Shown piece by piece: positions 27,583 to 35,530 of a DNA stretch of 64,000 nucleotides. Position 1 is the stretch's first letter. Every line of letters starts with the position of its first letter. The notes below the pieces were generated by a model. The model ran no database searches. It saw nothing but the letters and a program-made list of their open reading frames with translations, and had not been told where the DNA came from. This DNA comes from Flavobacterium aquidurense (GTDB lineage: Bacteria; Bacteroidota; Bacteroidia; Flavobacteriales; Flavobacteriaceae). The translations under genes were made by a program, and so were the position numbers. Location of the stretch: positions 249,452-313,451 of the forward strand of contig FNPS01000006.1 of the NCBI GenBank assembly GCA_900107365.1, read 5' to 3'.

Positions 27583-28899
27583 CTAGTATCTGTAGTACTC
27601 TGGTTTGAATGGACCTTCAACCGGAACACCAATATAAGCAGCCTGATCGTCACGTAAAGTTTCCAATTCAACTCCTAATTTAGCTAAGTGCAAAGCAGCA
27701 ACTTTTTCATCTAAATGTTTTGGTAACATATAAACGTCATTGTTGTAAGCAGCACTGTTTTTCCATAATTCGATTTGTGCTAAAGTTTGGTTTGTAAATG
27801 AGTTACTCATTACAAAACTTGGGTGACCTGTAGCACAACCAAGGTTTACTAAACGACCTTCAGCAAGAATGATGATATCTTTTCCAGCGATTGTATATTT
27901 GTCAACCTGAGGTTTGATTTCAATTTTAGATGCACCGTGGTTTTTGTTTAACCAAGCCATATCAATTTCGTTATCAAAGTGTCCGATGTTACAAACAACA
28001 GTTTTGTCTTTCATTTGCTCGAAGTGCTCTCCAAGAACGATATCTTTATTTCCCGTAGTTGTAATGATAATATCAGCATTAGCAATTACAGTGTTTAATT
28101 TTTTAACTTCATAACCGTCCATTGCAGCTTGTAAAGCACAAATTGGATCGATTTCAGTAACAGTTACAATAGATCCTGCACCTCTGAAAGAAGCAGCAGT
28201 TCCTTTTCCAACGTCACCGTATCCACAAACGATAACTCTTTTTCCAGCTAACATTAAGTCAGTTGCACGACGAACTGCATCTACTGCAGATTCTTTACAA
28301 CCGTATTTGTTATCAAATTTAGATTTAGTAACAGAGTCGTTAATATTGATTGCAGGCATTGGTAATGTTCCCGCTTTTACTCTTTCGTAAAGTCTGTGAA
28401 CTCCAGTTGTAGTTTCTTCAGATAAACCTTTGATTCCAGGAACCAATTCTGGGAAACGGTCAATAACCATGTTAGTTAAATCTCCACCATCATCCAAGAT
28501 CATGTTCAATGGTTTTCTGTCTTCACCAAAGAATAAAGTTTGCTCAATACACCAGTCAAATGATTGCTCATCAAGACCTTTCCAGGCGTAAACCTGAATT
28601 CCGGCAGCAGCAATAGCAGCAGCAGCCTGATCCTGAGTAGAGAAAATATTACAAGAAGACCAAGTAACTTCAGCACCAAGAGCGATTAAAGTTTCGATCA
28701 AAACTGCAGTCTGGATTGTCATGTGTAAACATCCAGCGATACGAGCACCTGCAAGAGGTTGTTCATCTTTATATTCAGCACGAAGCGCCATTAAACCTGG
28801 CATTTCAGCTTCAGCTAATTCAATTTCTTTTCTTCCCCAAGCCGCTAGAGAGATGTCTTTTACTTTGAAAGCCACAAAAGGCGTAGTTGTAGTACTCAT
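27583..28899 (-). CDS. ahcY: Adenosylhomocysteinase
   Basis: The 438-residue enzyme hydrolyses S-adenosylhomocysteine to adenosine and homocysteine, keeping methylation reactions running. The family is unmistakable: substrate-binding segments ([26 protein letters not shown]), the NAD-binding Rossmann motif [12 protein letters not shown], the NIGHFDNEI and [21 protein letters not shown] blocks, and the C-terminal KPEYYRY. It is full length and stands alone. A TAAATTTG -7 element lies at 28932-28939 on the minus strand. Confidence 0.98.
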   Translation of the reverse strand: MSTTTTPFVAFKVKDISLAAWGRKEIELAEAEMPGLMALRAEYKDEQPLAGARIAGCLHMTIQTAVLIETLIALGAEVTWSSCNIFSTQDQAAAAIAAAGIQVYAWKGLDEQSFDWCIEQTLFFGEDRKPLNMILDDGGDLTNMVIDRFPELVPGIKGLSEETTTGVHRLYERVKAGTLPMPAININDSVTKSKFDNKYGCKESAVDAVRRATDLMLAGKRVIVCGYGDVGKGTAASFRGAGSIVTVTEIDPICALQAAMDGYEVKKLNTVIANADIIITTTGNKDIVLGEHFEQMKDKTVVCNIGHFDNEIDMAWLNKNHGASKIEIKPQVDKYTIAGKDIIILAEGRLVNLGCATGHPSFVMSNSFTNQTLAQIELWKNSAAYNNDVYMLPKHLDEKVAALHLAKLGVELETLRDDQAAYIGVPVEGPFKPEYYRY

Positions 28900-28931
28900 T
28901 TATAGTATATTTGTATATTGTAAAATTTTTG

Positions 28932-28939
28932 CAAATTTA
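28932..28939 (-). promoter_or_regulatory. Candidate ahcY promoter -7 element
   Basis: TAAATTTG on the minus strand fits TAnnTTTG exactly and lies 32 bases upstream of the ahcY start. Confidence 0.45.
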
Positions 28940-29030
28940 CGGAATACCTTTTGAATTTTTACTATTTCTGTAAGATTTGTGAAATGTTTAATTTCTTAAT
29001 CTTTAGAAGATTAGTTTGTTAATTGTTTTT

Positions 29031-29110
29031 TAGAAGCTAATCCTGCTGTCCACTATATCTTTTGTGGTGAACCCCACCACAAAAGGATGCCGTTCCCATC
29101 AGGGCTAAAA
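29031..29110. repeat. Nested hairpin element, possible structured RNA or interspersed repeat
   Basis: An 11-bp perfect stem (29059-29069 with 29075-29085, CTTTTGTGGTG type) has a 5-base loop and sits inside a shorter outer pairing of CCTG (29042-29045) with CAGG (around 29100). The compact GC-rich block stands out from AT-rich flanks in the 294-base gap between ahcY and the PPTase gene. It resembles dispersed elements of flavobacterial genomes, from memory; its function is unknown. Confidence 0.45.
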
Positions 29111-29193
29111 AGACGAGACATTAAATTACAAGTTTAGTTTTCAAAAGGAAAAATAATTCATAATTAACCATATAATTTACAATTAAATAAGTA

Positions 29194-29844
29194 ATGCCTT
29201 TATTTAAAACCATCCAGTGCAACGAAACGACCAAACTTTTAATTTGGGAAATAACCGAATCTTTTGAGGAGTTATTAAGCAAAGTAGTTTTGAAAGAAAA
29301 AACACAGTTGAGGTTAAACGGAATGAAATCCCAGTTGCACCAGCGTGCTTTTTTAAGCGTTCGTATGCTGATTCAGGAAATGGGTTTTACTGATAAAGAT
29401 TTACATTATGATGAATTCGGAAAACCTTATTTCGATTGTCATAATCATATTTCGATTACGCATTCGTATCATTTTGCAGCCATTATTATCAGTCATGAAA
29501 CGGTTGGAATTGATATGGAATTACAGCGCGAAAAAATCCGCAAAATAGCTGATAAATTTGTTGATACTGAATTTGAATATTTAAATCCGAATGTTTCTGA
29601 AGAATACATCAAGAAACTTACGGTTATCTGGGGTGCGAAAGAAGCAATCTTCAAAATCAGAAACGAAAAAGGAATCAGCTTTAAAGATCATATTAGAGTT
29701 GGAGATTTCTCTTTGGATAAAAAACAAACCCAGGCCAGTCTACATTTTGATAATCTGATTAAAGATTTTAATGTGTGTTACGAAGAAATCAAATCAGATA
29801 ATTTTGATGGGAAATTTACTTTGGTTTATGCTTTTGAGAAGTAA
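29194..29844 (+). CDS. 4'-phosphopantetheinyl transferase superfamily protein (Sfp-like)
   Basis: The 216-residue enzyme attaches the phosphopantetheine arm of CoA to carrier proteins. The magnesium-binding motif VGIDMEL and the signature WGAKEAIFK are intact, with the N-terminal HYDEFGKPYF and SITHSYHFAAI segments usual for the Sfp/HetI type. No carrier protein or synthase gene is nearby, so it may serve fatty-acid synthesis or a distant cluster. Confidence 0.9.
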   Translation: MPLFKTIQCNETTKLLIWEITESFEELLSKVVLKEKTQLRLNGMKSQLHQRAFLSVRMLIQEMGFTDKDLHYDEFGKPYFDCHNHISITHSYHFAAIIISHETVGIDMELQREKIRKIADKFVDTEFEYLNPNVSEEYIKKLTVIWGAKEAIFKIRNEKGISFKDHIRVGDFSLDKKQTQASLHFDNLIKDFNVCYEEIKSDNFDGKFTLVYAFEK

Positions 29845-29882
29845 GATTTAGTCGCAGTTTACAGTCGCAGTAATCAGAAGAA

Positions 29883-30293
29883 TTAAGTTTCAGTTGAGTT
29901 TTCAGCCAATTTTTTACGATGCTCAAACATGCTCACAAACAGAAAAGTTCCCATTTTTCGGGCACGTCGTTTTAGTGTTTCCACATTTTCGCCTTCAAAA
30001 TGTTCGTCTAAAGTCTGAAACCAATAGTTGAGCCAGATTCCGAATTCGTTTGAAGTAATTTTGCCATCAAAACGAGCGTCAACATCATTGTGCACGGCAT
30101 TAGGATTGCCTTTGTATTTTTTGACCGCAAATAAATTGGTTTCCCAAAAATCAGTTAGTTTTTCGAGATGTGCATCCCAGTCTTTTATCATTGTATTAAA
30201 ATAAAAACCAATTTCTTCATCGGCTCTTATTTTAGCATAGAACTGATGTACTAAAAATTCGACATCAGTTCTATTTTCTATTTGCTTTTTCAT
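29883..30293 (-). CDS. Group III truncated haemoglobin
   Basis: The 136-residue protein fits class III truncated globins (YxxIRADEEIGFYFN, FWETNLF, YKGNPNAVHNDV with the proximal histidine in the VHNDV segment, and WLNYWFQTLDEHF). It likely binds O2 or NO and helps with nitrosative stress or low oxygen. Its start overlaps the stop of the preceding membrane-protein gene by four bases (ATGA), and both lie behind an Fnr-like operator. Confidence 0.9.
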   Translation of the reverse strand: MKKQIENRTDVEFLVHQFYAKIRADEEIGFYFNTMIKDWDAHLEKLTDFWETNLFAVKKYKGNPNAVHNDVDARFDGKITSNEFGIWLNYWFQTLDEHFEGENVETLKRRARKMGTFLFVSMFEHRKKLAENSTET

Positions 30294-30577
30294 AGTACAA
30301 AACTATTCAGAAATATTAGTAAAACACTTAGTACAGCGCTTAAAATAATAAGGTTAAAAACTACTTTATGTTTCATTTGCGCTAAAATTGAAGTATTAGC
30401 AAAAACACAGGCTAATACAATAATGGCCAGTTGAATCATTTGCGTAACAGAGGTTCCGTGTGAAAGAATATACATAGCTGCAGCACCACCTAAGCAGCTT
30501 TGACCAATTACAGCCATAGCTGCAGAACCCATGTAGTTTTTATTGAAATTTTCGAATGTTGTTTGATATAGTGTCAT
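30290..30577 (-). CDS. Small integral membrane protein in the haemoglobin operon
   Basis: The 95-residue protein has three hydrophobic segments (about 18-37, 47-65, 72-94) and no recognised family motif; GSAAMAVIGQSCLGG is notable in the first helix. It is the first gene of the operon and is translationally coupled to the truncated haemoglobin, which suggests a shared function in oxygen or NO response. Function unknown. Confidence 0.75.
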   Translation of the reverse strand: MTLYQTTFENFNKNYMGSAAMAVIGQSCLGGAAAMYILSHGTSVTQMIQLAIIVLACVFANTSILAQMKHKVVFNLIILSAVLSVLLIFLNSFVL

Positions 30578-30598
30578 GATATTGTGATTTTTATACTA

Positions 30599-30647
30599 CA
30601 AAGGTACAAGCACAATCAAACTCCATTTTATGACTTTAATCATAAAA
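30599..30647 (-). promoter_or_regulatory. Fnr/Crp-like operator and promoter of the haemoglobin operon
   Basis: Perfect 8-bp arms TTTTATGA (30626-30633) and TCATAAAA (30640-30647) flank a 6-base spacer. On the minus strand a perfect -7 element TACCTTTG lies at 30606-30599. The estimated start near 30595 puts the operator centre about 41.5 bases upstream, the class II activator position. No good -33 TTG is present at the usual spacing, as expected for an activator-dependent promoter. Confidence 0.65.
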
Positions 30648-30658
30648 CAGCAACTATT

Positions 30659-31255
30659 TTATCTGTATACTTTTCTGTTTATAATCTTCAAAAGACCTTT
30701 TTTCTCCAAAGCTTTTATGGTTCTAATTACCGTTTCGACACGCAAGCCGGTTAAGTCTCCAATTTGTTGTCTGGTAAAATTAATGAGGTAACCGTTGCTG
30801 TCTTTTTTAAAATTAAAATAAGCGATTCCGTGATCTATTAATTTCAAAACTCTGTGCTCTGGTTCCTGAGTTGACATTTCAGCCGCCATAACTGATTTAT
30901 AATACAAGCGCTGTGCTAGATTTTCGATTATTTTAAGGCTTATCACGGGGTTTTCTTCCAGTAATTTCAGGAAATTGTTTTTAGGAAGAAGAAGAATTTC
31001 TGAATAATCAACTGCAATAGCATTTGCCGGATACTTTTGATTTAAAAACAGGGGAGGTTCTCCAAAAGATTGTTCTTTATAAAAAATTCCCTGAATAAAT
31101 TCTCTGCCATCATCATTGTAATTACTCATTTTTACTTCTCCGGAAAGAATCTGATAATAATGAGTAGGCAAATTTCCTTCTTCAAAAATAATTTCATTTT
31201 TGTCAAAAGACTTTTTTAAAGCACCATATTTTTCTAATAGTTCAGGAGCAATCAT
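30659..31255 (-). CDS. Crp/Fnr family transcriptional regulator
   Basis: The 198-residue regulator has an N-terminal cyclic-nucleotide-binding-type beta-roll (FDKNEIIFEEGNLPTHYYQILSGEVKM, SFGEPPLF) and a C-terminal winged helix (FTRQQIGDLTGLRVETVIRTIKALEKKG). It has no four-cysteine Fe-S cluster motif, so it is not a classical Fnr; it may use haem or another ligand, as DNR-type regulators do. The neighbouring operon carries a matching palindromic operator. Confidence 0.92.
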   Translation of the reverse strand: MIAPELLEKYGALKKSFDKNEIIFEEGNLPTHYYQILSGEVKMSNYNDDGREFIQGIFYKEQSFGEPPLFLNQKYPANAIAVDYSEILLLPKNNFLKLLEENPVISLKIIENLAQRLYYKSVMAAEMSTQEPEHRVLKLIDHGIAYFNFKKDSNGYLINFTRQQIGDLTGLRVETVIRTIKALEKKGLLKIINRKVYR

Positions 31256-31350
31256 GCCTTCATTTTTTTAGTTATCAAAAGCTATTGCACAAATATAATT
31301 CATTCAAAATAGTTCTTCTGCATTAAAAAACTTTTACTTTTACGCCCGTT

Positions 31351-32079
31351 ATGAAACAAAAAATATCCAACATACACCAACAGATTTTAGAAGCTAAAAA
31401 GAATGGTCAAAAATTGCTGGCTATACTTTTAGATCCGGATAAGATTGTATGGGAAAATTTAGATCATTTAGTAGTTAAAATAAAGCAATCTCCTGCTACA
31501 CATATATTTGTCGGAGGCAGTATTGTAAAGGCTACAATTTTAGAAGATTTGTTGGCCGAATTAAAACAAAAAACAAATTTGCCCGTTGTGATATTTCCCG
31601 GTGATCCGTCACAGATTTCACCTCAGGCAGATGCTATTTTGTTTTTGTCATTGTTGTCTGGGCGAAATCCGGATTATTTAATTGAATATCAGGTTCAGGC
31701 AGCACCAATTTTAAAAAAGACAAATCTTGAGGTTATTTCAACGGGATATATTTTAATAGAAAGTGGTAATGAAACAGCAGTAGCGCGGGTAAGTAAAACA
31801 AAACCACTTAATCGTGAAAATCTTGATTTGGTTTTGGCCACAGCTTTGGCTGGAGAAATGTTGGGTAATAAATTGATGTATTTAGAGGCGGGAAGTGGCG
31901 CCAAGAATGCAGTGCCACTGGAAATGATACAGTTAATTGCGCAAAATATAGAAATTCCTATAATTGTTGGCGGAGGAATTGTAGATTTGCACGGAATTCA
32001 AAAAGCCTATAAAGCTGGCGCTGATTTAGTAGTTATTGGAACTGCTTTTGAAAACGACAGCCACTTTTTTGAATCCTAA
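31351..32079 (+). CDS. Geranylgeranylglyceryl phosphate synthase family protein
   Basis: The 242-residue TIM-barrel enzyme joins a polyprenyl diphosphate to glycerol-1-phosphate. Motifs include LLDPDK, FVGGSIV, FPGDPSQISPQADAILFLSLLSGRN, YLEAGSGA and VGGGIVDLHG with the phosphate-binding GTAFE end. Bacteroidota members make ether-type prenyl glycerol phosphates. It starts a short plus-strand operon that continues with pnuC 24 bases later. Confidence 0.93.
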   Translation: MKQKISNIHQQILEAKKNGQKLLAILLDPDKIVWENLDHLVVKIKQSPATHIFVGGSIVKATILEDLLAELKQKTNLPVVIFPGDPSQISPQADAILFLSLLSGRNPDYLIEYQVQAAPILKKTNLEVISTGYILIESGNETAVARVSKTKPLNRENLDLVLATALAGEMLGNKLMYLEAGSGAKNAVPLEMIQLIAQNIEIPIIVGGGIVDLHGIQKAYKAGADLVVIGTAFENDSHFFES

Positions 32080-32103
32080 ATCATAACCATACAACCAAAC
32101 CAA

Positions 32104-32727
32104 ATGATTGATTTTTTCCTTGAAAGTTACAAAACTGCACCGTTATGGCATATTACGCTAGAGTTTTTAGTTTTTGTTTGTGGAATTTTAAGCGTCTGGT
32201 TTGCTAAAAAAGAAAATATCTGGGTTTACCCAACAGGATTAATTGCTACAGTAATTTCAGTATATCTTTTATATATTGCAGGATATATTGGGGATATGAT
32301 TATCAACGGATATTTCTCGATCATGAGTATTTATGGTTGGTATGTATGGGCAAAAGGAGGAACAACTGAAGATAATTTACCTATTACGCGCACAAGTTTT
32401 AATGAAAAAATAATCGGAATCGTATTATTTTTTGTTACTGTTTTTGTAGTTTTCGGCATTTATAAATATTTTGATTACAAAATCAATCCCGACAATTATG
32501 TCGATATGATTTCGTCTGGAATATTTTTTGCAGGAATGTGGTACATGGCCAGGAAAAAAATCGAAAACTGGACACTTTGGATTATTGGCGACATTATTGT
32601 AGTGCCTCTTTACGCTTATCGTGGCTTGGGGATGTTGTCACTTCAATATTTAATTTTTACAATTTTAGCTATTTCAGCTTATTTAGAATGGAGAAAAATC
32701 TTAGACAGCAAAAAACCACTATCATAA
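32104..32727 (+). CDS. pnuC: PnuC-type vitamin transporter (nicotinamide riboside, possibly thiamine)
   Basis: The 207-residue membrane protein has six or seven transmembrane helices and the PnuC signatures SVWFAKKENIWVYPTGLI, NGYFSIMSIYGWYVW and YLEWRK at the end. PnuC proteins carry nicotinamide riboside by facilitated diffusion and rely on a kinase to trap it; the next gene starts with such a kinase domain and overlaps this one by 40 bases. A thiamine-type PnuT is the alternative, given a TPP-controlled TonB receptor 3 kb downstream. Confidence 0.88.
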   Translation: MIDFFLESYKTAPLWHITLEFLVFVCGILSVWFAKKENIWVYPTGLIATVISVYLLYIAGYIGDMIINGYFSIMSIYGWYVWAKGGTTEDNLPITRTSFNEKIIGIVLFFVTVFVVFGIYKYFDYKINPDNYVDMISSGIFFAGMWYMARKKIENWTLWIIGDIIVVPLYAYRGLGMLSLQYLIFTILAISAYLEWRKILDSKKPLS

Positions 32728-34802
32728 AAATAGCTTTATTTGGACCTGAGAGTACAGGAAAAACCACTTTAGCGAAACAACTTGCAGATTATTACGAAAC
32801 CGAGTGGGTTCCGGAATTTGCACGTGATTATTTACAAGAAAAATGGGAGGAGAATCAGCATATTTGTGTTGCTGATGATATGCTTCCTATCGCTTATGGA
32901 CAGGTTGCATTAGAAAATGAGAAGCTTTCTTTGGCTAAAAAATATCTTTTTTGTGATACCAACTTAATGGTTACCAAAGTTTTTTCTGAGATGTATTATG
33001 ATTTTTGTGATCCTTTATTAAATGAAGCAGCACTAAAACATGAATACGATTTATTTTTTCTAACGGATATTGATGTTCCTTGGGAAAAAGATGATATCAG
33101 GGATACGCCAGATGGCCGAGAAACAGTATTTTCGGTTTTCAAACAGAGTCTGATTGATACTAATAAACCCTTTATTATTCTTTCAGGGAATAAAAAAAGT
33201 CGTCTGGCAAAAGCAACGGCTATTATTGATGATTTAGCTTTTGCTAAAGAGAATGGTTTTTCTTCTGAAGATTTTGTTCAGATCTATAATCATGGAATTT
33301 CTTTTAATAAAGTTTTAAAACAATTAGAAATTTTCGAAAACGGAATTACAAAAAGTAATTTAGTTAGTCCGGCAACAATTGATAATGGTATTGTATCATT
33401 ATCAGAAATTGACTTTGATGAGAAAGCAAATTTCTTTGACAGTCAAAAAGGAAGTCTGAAAATAAAGAAATTCGTTCCGGCTTCTGGTGCAGCTACCAGA
33501 ATGTTTAAATTTTTGAGGGCTTTTTTGAACGATTTTGATATTGAACAGGAAACTATAAATGCTTACATTAACAGAAAAAAGGACAAGGAATTATCGATTT
33601 TTATTGTAGCAATGGATAAGTTTCCTTTCTTTGAAACATTTAACGAAAAACTAAAGTTGGTATACCCCGATTTTGAAACATTAGAGAGAGATTACAAGAA
33701 TTATTACTTTATAAAACTTCTTCTATCTTCTGACTATTTTGATTTTGCAAACAAGCCAAAAGCAGTTATACCATTTCATAAATATGAAGACCGTATTGCA
33801 AATCCTATAGAAGAACATTTAAATGAGTGTTCTCACTATGCTTCATCAAATCAGGTTTCTAATCTTCATTTTACAGTTACCGAGGCACATCAGGAGCTAT
33901 TTGAAAAAGAAGTTGCAATACTGAAAGAGAAAGTAGAAAAAGTATCTGGAATCCAAATTAATATTGGCTATTCTTATCAGAATAAAAGCACAGATTCTGT
34001 AACGGTAGATACAAAAAATAAAATTGTTCGGGATAAAAATGAAAACCTTGTTTTTAGACCAGGCGGACATGGTGCTTTGATTGAAAATTTGAATCAGCTT
34101 GATTCTGATATTATTTTTATTAAAAATATTGATAATGTAATTCAGAATCATATTGATAAAATTACATTGTATAAAAAAGCTCTGGCTGGTATTTTAATCG
34201 AAATACAACAAAAAGTTTTTGCTTATTTAAGAGCTATTGAAGAACAAAAAATAAATGAGAAGGCTCTAAGTGAAATGACTCTTTTTTTGTCAGAAAAGCT
34301 TAATATTAAACTTAATAATGATTTTAATAAATTCACTTTTGAAAATAAAATCGCCAAGCTAAAAGAATTGCTGGATCGGCCAATTCGAGTTTGTGGAATG
34401 GTTAAAAATGAAGGAGAACCTGGTGGTGGTCCATTTTGGGTAATGAATAATAAAGGGGCAGTTTCTTTGCAAATTGTAGAAGCTTCTCAGGTTGATAACT
34501 CTAATAAAAAACAACAAGGAATTTTAGCTGAAGCTACCCATTTTAATCCGGTAGATTTAGTTTGCGGAATTAAAAATTATAAAAACATTAAGTTTGATTT
34601 AATCCAGTTTGTAGATCCGGATGCTGGATTTATTGTAGAGAAAACCCTTGAAGGAAAAACAGTTAAAAGTTATGAATTGCCAGGCTTATGGAATGGTGCG
34701 ATGGCCAATTGGCTAACCGTTTTTGTAGCAGTTCCTTTAATAACTTTTAATCCGGTAAAAACGGTAAATGATTTATTAAAAGCGCCACATCAGCCACAAT
34801 AA
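32688..34802 (+). CDS. Fusion of NadR-like ribosylnicotinamide kinase/ATPase with a DUF4301 domain
   Basis: The 704-residue protein begins with a P-loop kinase domain (ALFGPESTGKTTLAKQLA, WVPEFARDYL, FLTDIDVPWEKDDIRD; residues about 1-185) of the NadR C-terminal type. From about residue 195 it becomes a complete DUF4301 protein (EDFVQIYNHGISFNKVLKQLEIF, KKFVPASGAATRMFKFL, FRPGGHGALIENLN, GPFWVMN). DUF4301 motifs recall nucleotidyltransferases. The frame is continuous across the junction. Start chosen at 32688; upstream codons lie inside pnuC. Kinase plus PnuC suggests nicotinamide riboside salvage; the DUF4301 role is unknown. Confidence 0.85.
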   Translation: MEKNLRQQKTTIIKIALFGPESTGKTTLAKQLADYYETEWVPEFARDYLQEKWEENQHICVADDMLPIAYGQVALENEKLSLAKKYLFCDTNLMVTKVFSEMYYDFCDPLLNEAALKHEYDLFFLTDIDVPWEKDDIRDTPDGRETVFSVFKQSLIDTNKPFIILSGNKKSRLAKATAIIDDLAFAKENGFSSEDFVQIYNHGISFNKVLKQLEIFENGITKSNLVSPATIDNGIVSLSEIDFDEKANFFDSQKGSLKIKKFVPASGAATRMFKFLRAFLNDFDIEQETINAYINRKKDKELSIFIVAMDKFPFFETFNEKLKLVYPDFETLERDYKNYYFIKLLLSSDYFDFANKPKAVIPFHKYEDRIANPIEEHLNECSHYASSNQVSNLHFTVTEAHQELFEKEVAILKEKVEKVSGIQINIGYSYQNKSTDSVTVDTKNKIVRDKNENLVFRPGGHGALIENLNQLDSDIIFIKNIDNVIQNHIDKITLYKKALAGILIEIQQKVFAYLRAIEEQKINEKALSEMTLFLSEKLNIKLNNDFNKFTFENKIAKLKELLDRPIRVCGMVKNEGEPGGGPFWVMNNKGAVSLQIVEASQVDNSNKKQQGILAEATHFNPVDLVCGIKNYKNIKFDLIQFVDPDAGFIVEKTLEGKTVKSYELPGLWNGAMANWLTVFVAVPLITFNPVKTVNDLLKAPHQPQ

Positions 34803-35206
34803 TGGATAGCGAAAAAATCATAGCAGAATTAACTTTTAAAGCAGTCCGCAGCAGTGGAGCTGGCGGACAAAACGTTAATAAAGTATCATCAAAAGTGGTG
34901 CTAACTTTTGATTTGAATACATCGCAGGCTTTATCTGAAGAAGAAAAAGCGCTTTTGCTGATTAATACAGCACCACGCTTAACCACTGAAAATATTCTGA
35001 TTTTAAATTGTGACGAAGATCGAAGTCAACTTAAAAATAAAGATATTGTCGTAAAACGTTTTTTAGAAATCATTAAAAAAGGACTGCATGTTCCAAAAGC
35101 TCGAAAAGCAACTAAGATTCCTAAATCTGTAATTAAAAAGCGAATTAAAGACAAAAAGAATATTTCTGAGATAAAGCAATCCAGAAGAAAGCCTAATCTA
35201 GAATAA
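34802..35206 (+). CDS. arfB: Alternative ribosome-rescue factor ArfB (peptidyl-tRNA hydrolase)
   Basis: The 134-residue protein frees stalled ribosomes by hydrolysing peptidyl-tRNA. It has the release-factor-like GGQ motif (SGAGGQNVNKVSSKV) and the lysine/arginine-rich C-terminal tail (KKRIKDKKNISEIKQSRRKPN) that enters the mRNA channel. Its ATG shares one base with the stop of the fusion gene (TAATG), so translation is coupled. Confidence 0.95.
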   Translation: MDSEKIIAELTFKAVRSSGAGGQNVNKVSSKVVLTFDLNTSQALSEEEKALLLINTAPRLTTENILILNCDEDRSQLKNKDIVVKRFLEIIKKGLHVPKARKATKIPKSVIKKRIKDKKNISEIKQSRRKPNLE

Positions 35207-35224
35207 AATCCAATTTATAAAAAT

Positions 35225-35272
35225 TCCAAATTCCAATTGAAAACTAAATAATGAAGTTTTTTGGAATTTGGA
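35225..35272. repeat. GGAATTTGGA inverted repeat, possible terminator
   Basis: TCCAAATTCCAA (35225-35236) pairs perfectly with TTGGAATTTGGA (35261-35272), 18 bases after the arfB stop. Similar GGAATTTGGAATTT strings occur at 41950-42015 and 54597-54625, so this is an interspersed repeat family. The rest of the 324-base gap holds a promoter and the TPP riboswitch. Confidence 0.6.
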
Positions 35273-35316
35273 CTCGAGCGCCAGCGAACAGGCGAAGCAA
35301 TTTCTTTTTTTTGAAT

Positions 35317-35347
35317 TTGATTTTTGGGTTTTTTAAGTTTACATTTG
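35317..35347 (+). promoter_or_regulatory. Promoter of the TPP-riboswitch transcript
   Basis: TTG at 35317-35319, then 20 bases, then TACATTTG (35340-35347), an exact match to the Bacteroidota consensus. The start would fall a few bases before the riboswitch. Confidence 0.65.
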
Positions 35348-35352
35348 CACTG

Positions 35353-35427
35353 TCTCAAAGGGGTGCTCTAAATAACGAGCTGAGATCATACCCAAAGAAC
35401 CTGAGCGAGTAATGTCGCTAAGGGAAA
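35353..35427 (+). ncRNA. TPP riboswitch (THI element) upstream of a TonB receptor
   Basis: The conserved blocks appear in order: GGGGTGC (35360-35366), GCTGAGATCATACCC, AACCTGA and GAGTAATGTCGC, ending with AAGGGA. It senses thiamine pyrophosphate. The roughly 100-base platform after it contains CGACAA/TTGTCG (35431-35436 with 35459-35464) and a small CGTAA/TTACG hairpin (35515-35529) that ends one base before the start codon, so control may be at translation initiation. Confidence 0.93.
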
Positions 35428-35530
35428 AAACGACAATTGTTAGCGTGCACACTATATCTTGTCGTAAGAAACACATTTATTAATTTAACAAAAAGAATAA
35501 TTCCCCCTTTTATTCGTAATTTTTTTACGG

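Noticed and set aside
34747..34986. 79-codon minus-strand frame
   Set aside because: It is antisense to arfB, whose GGQ motif is unmistakable.
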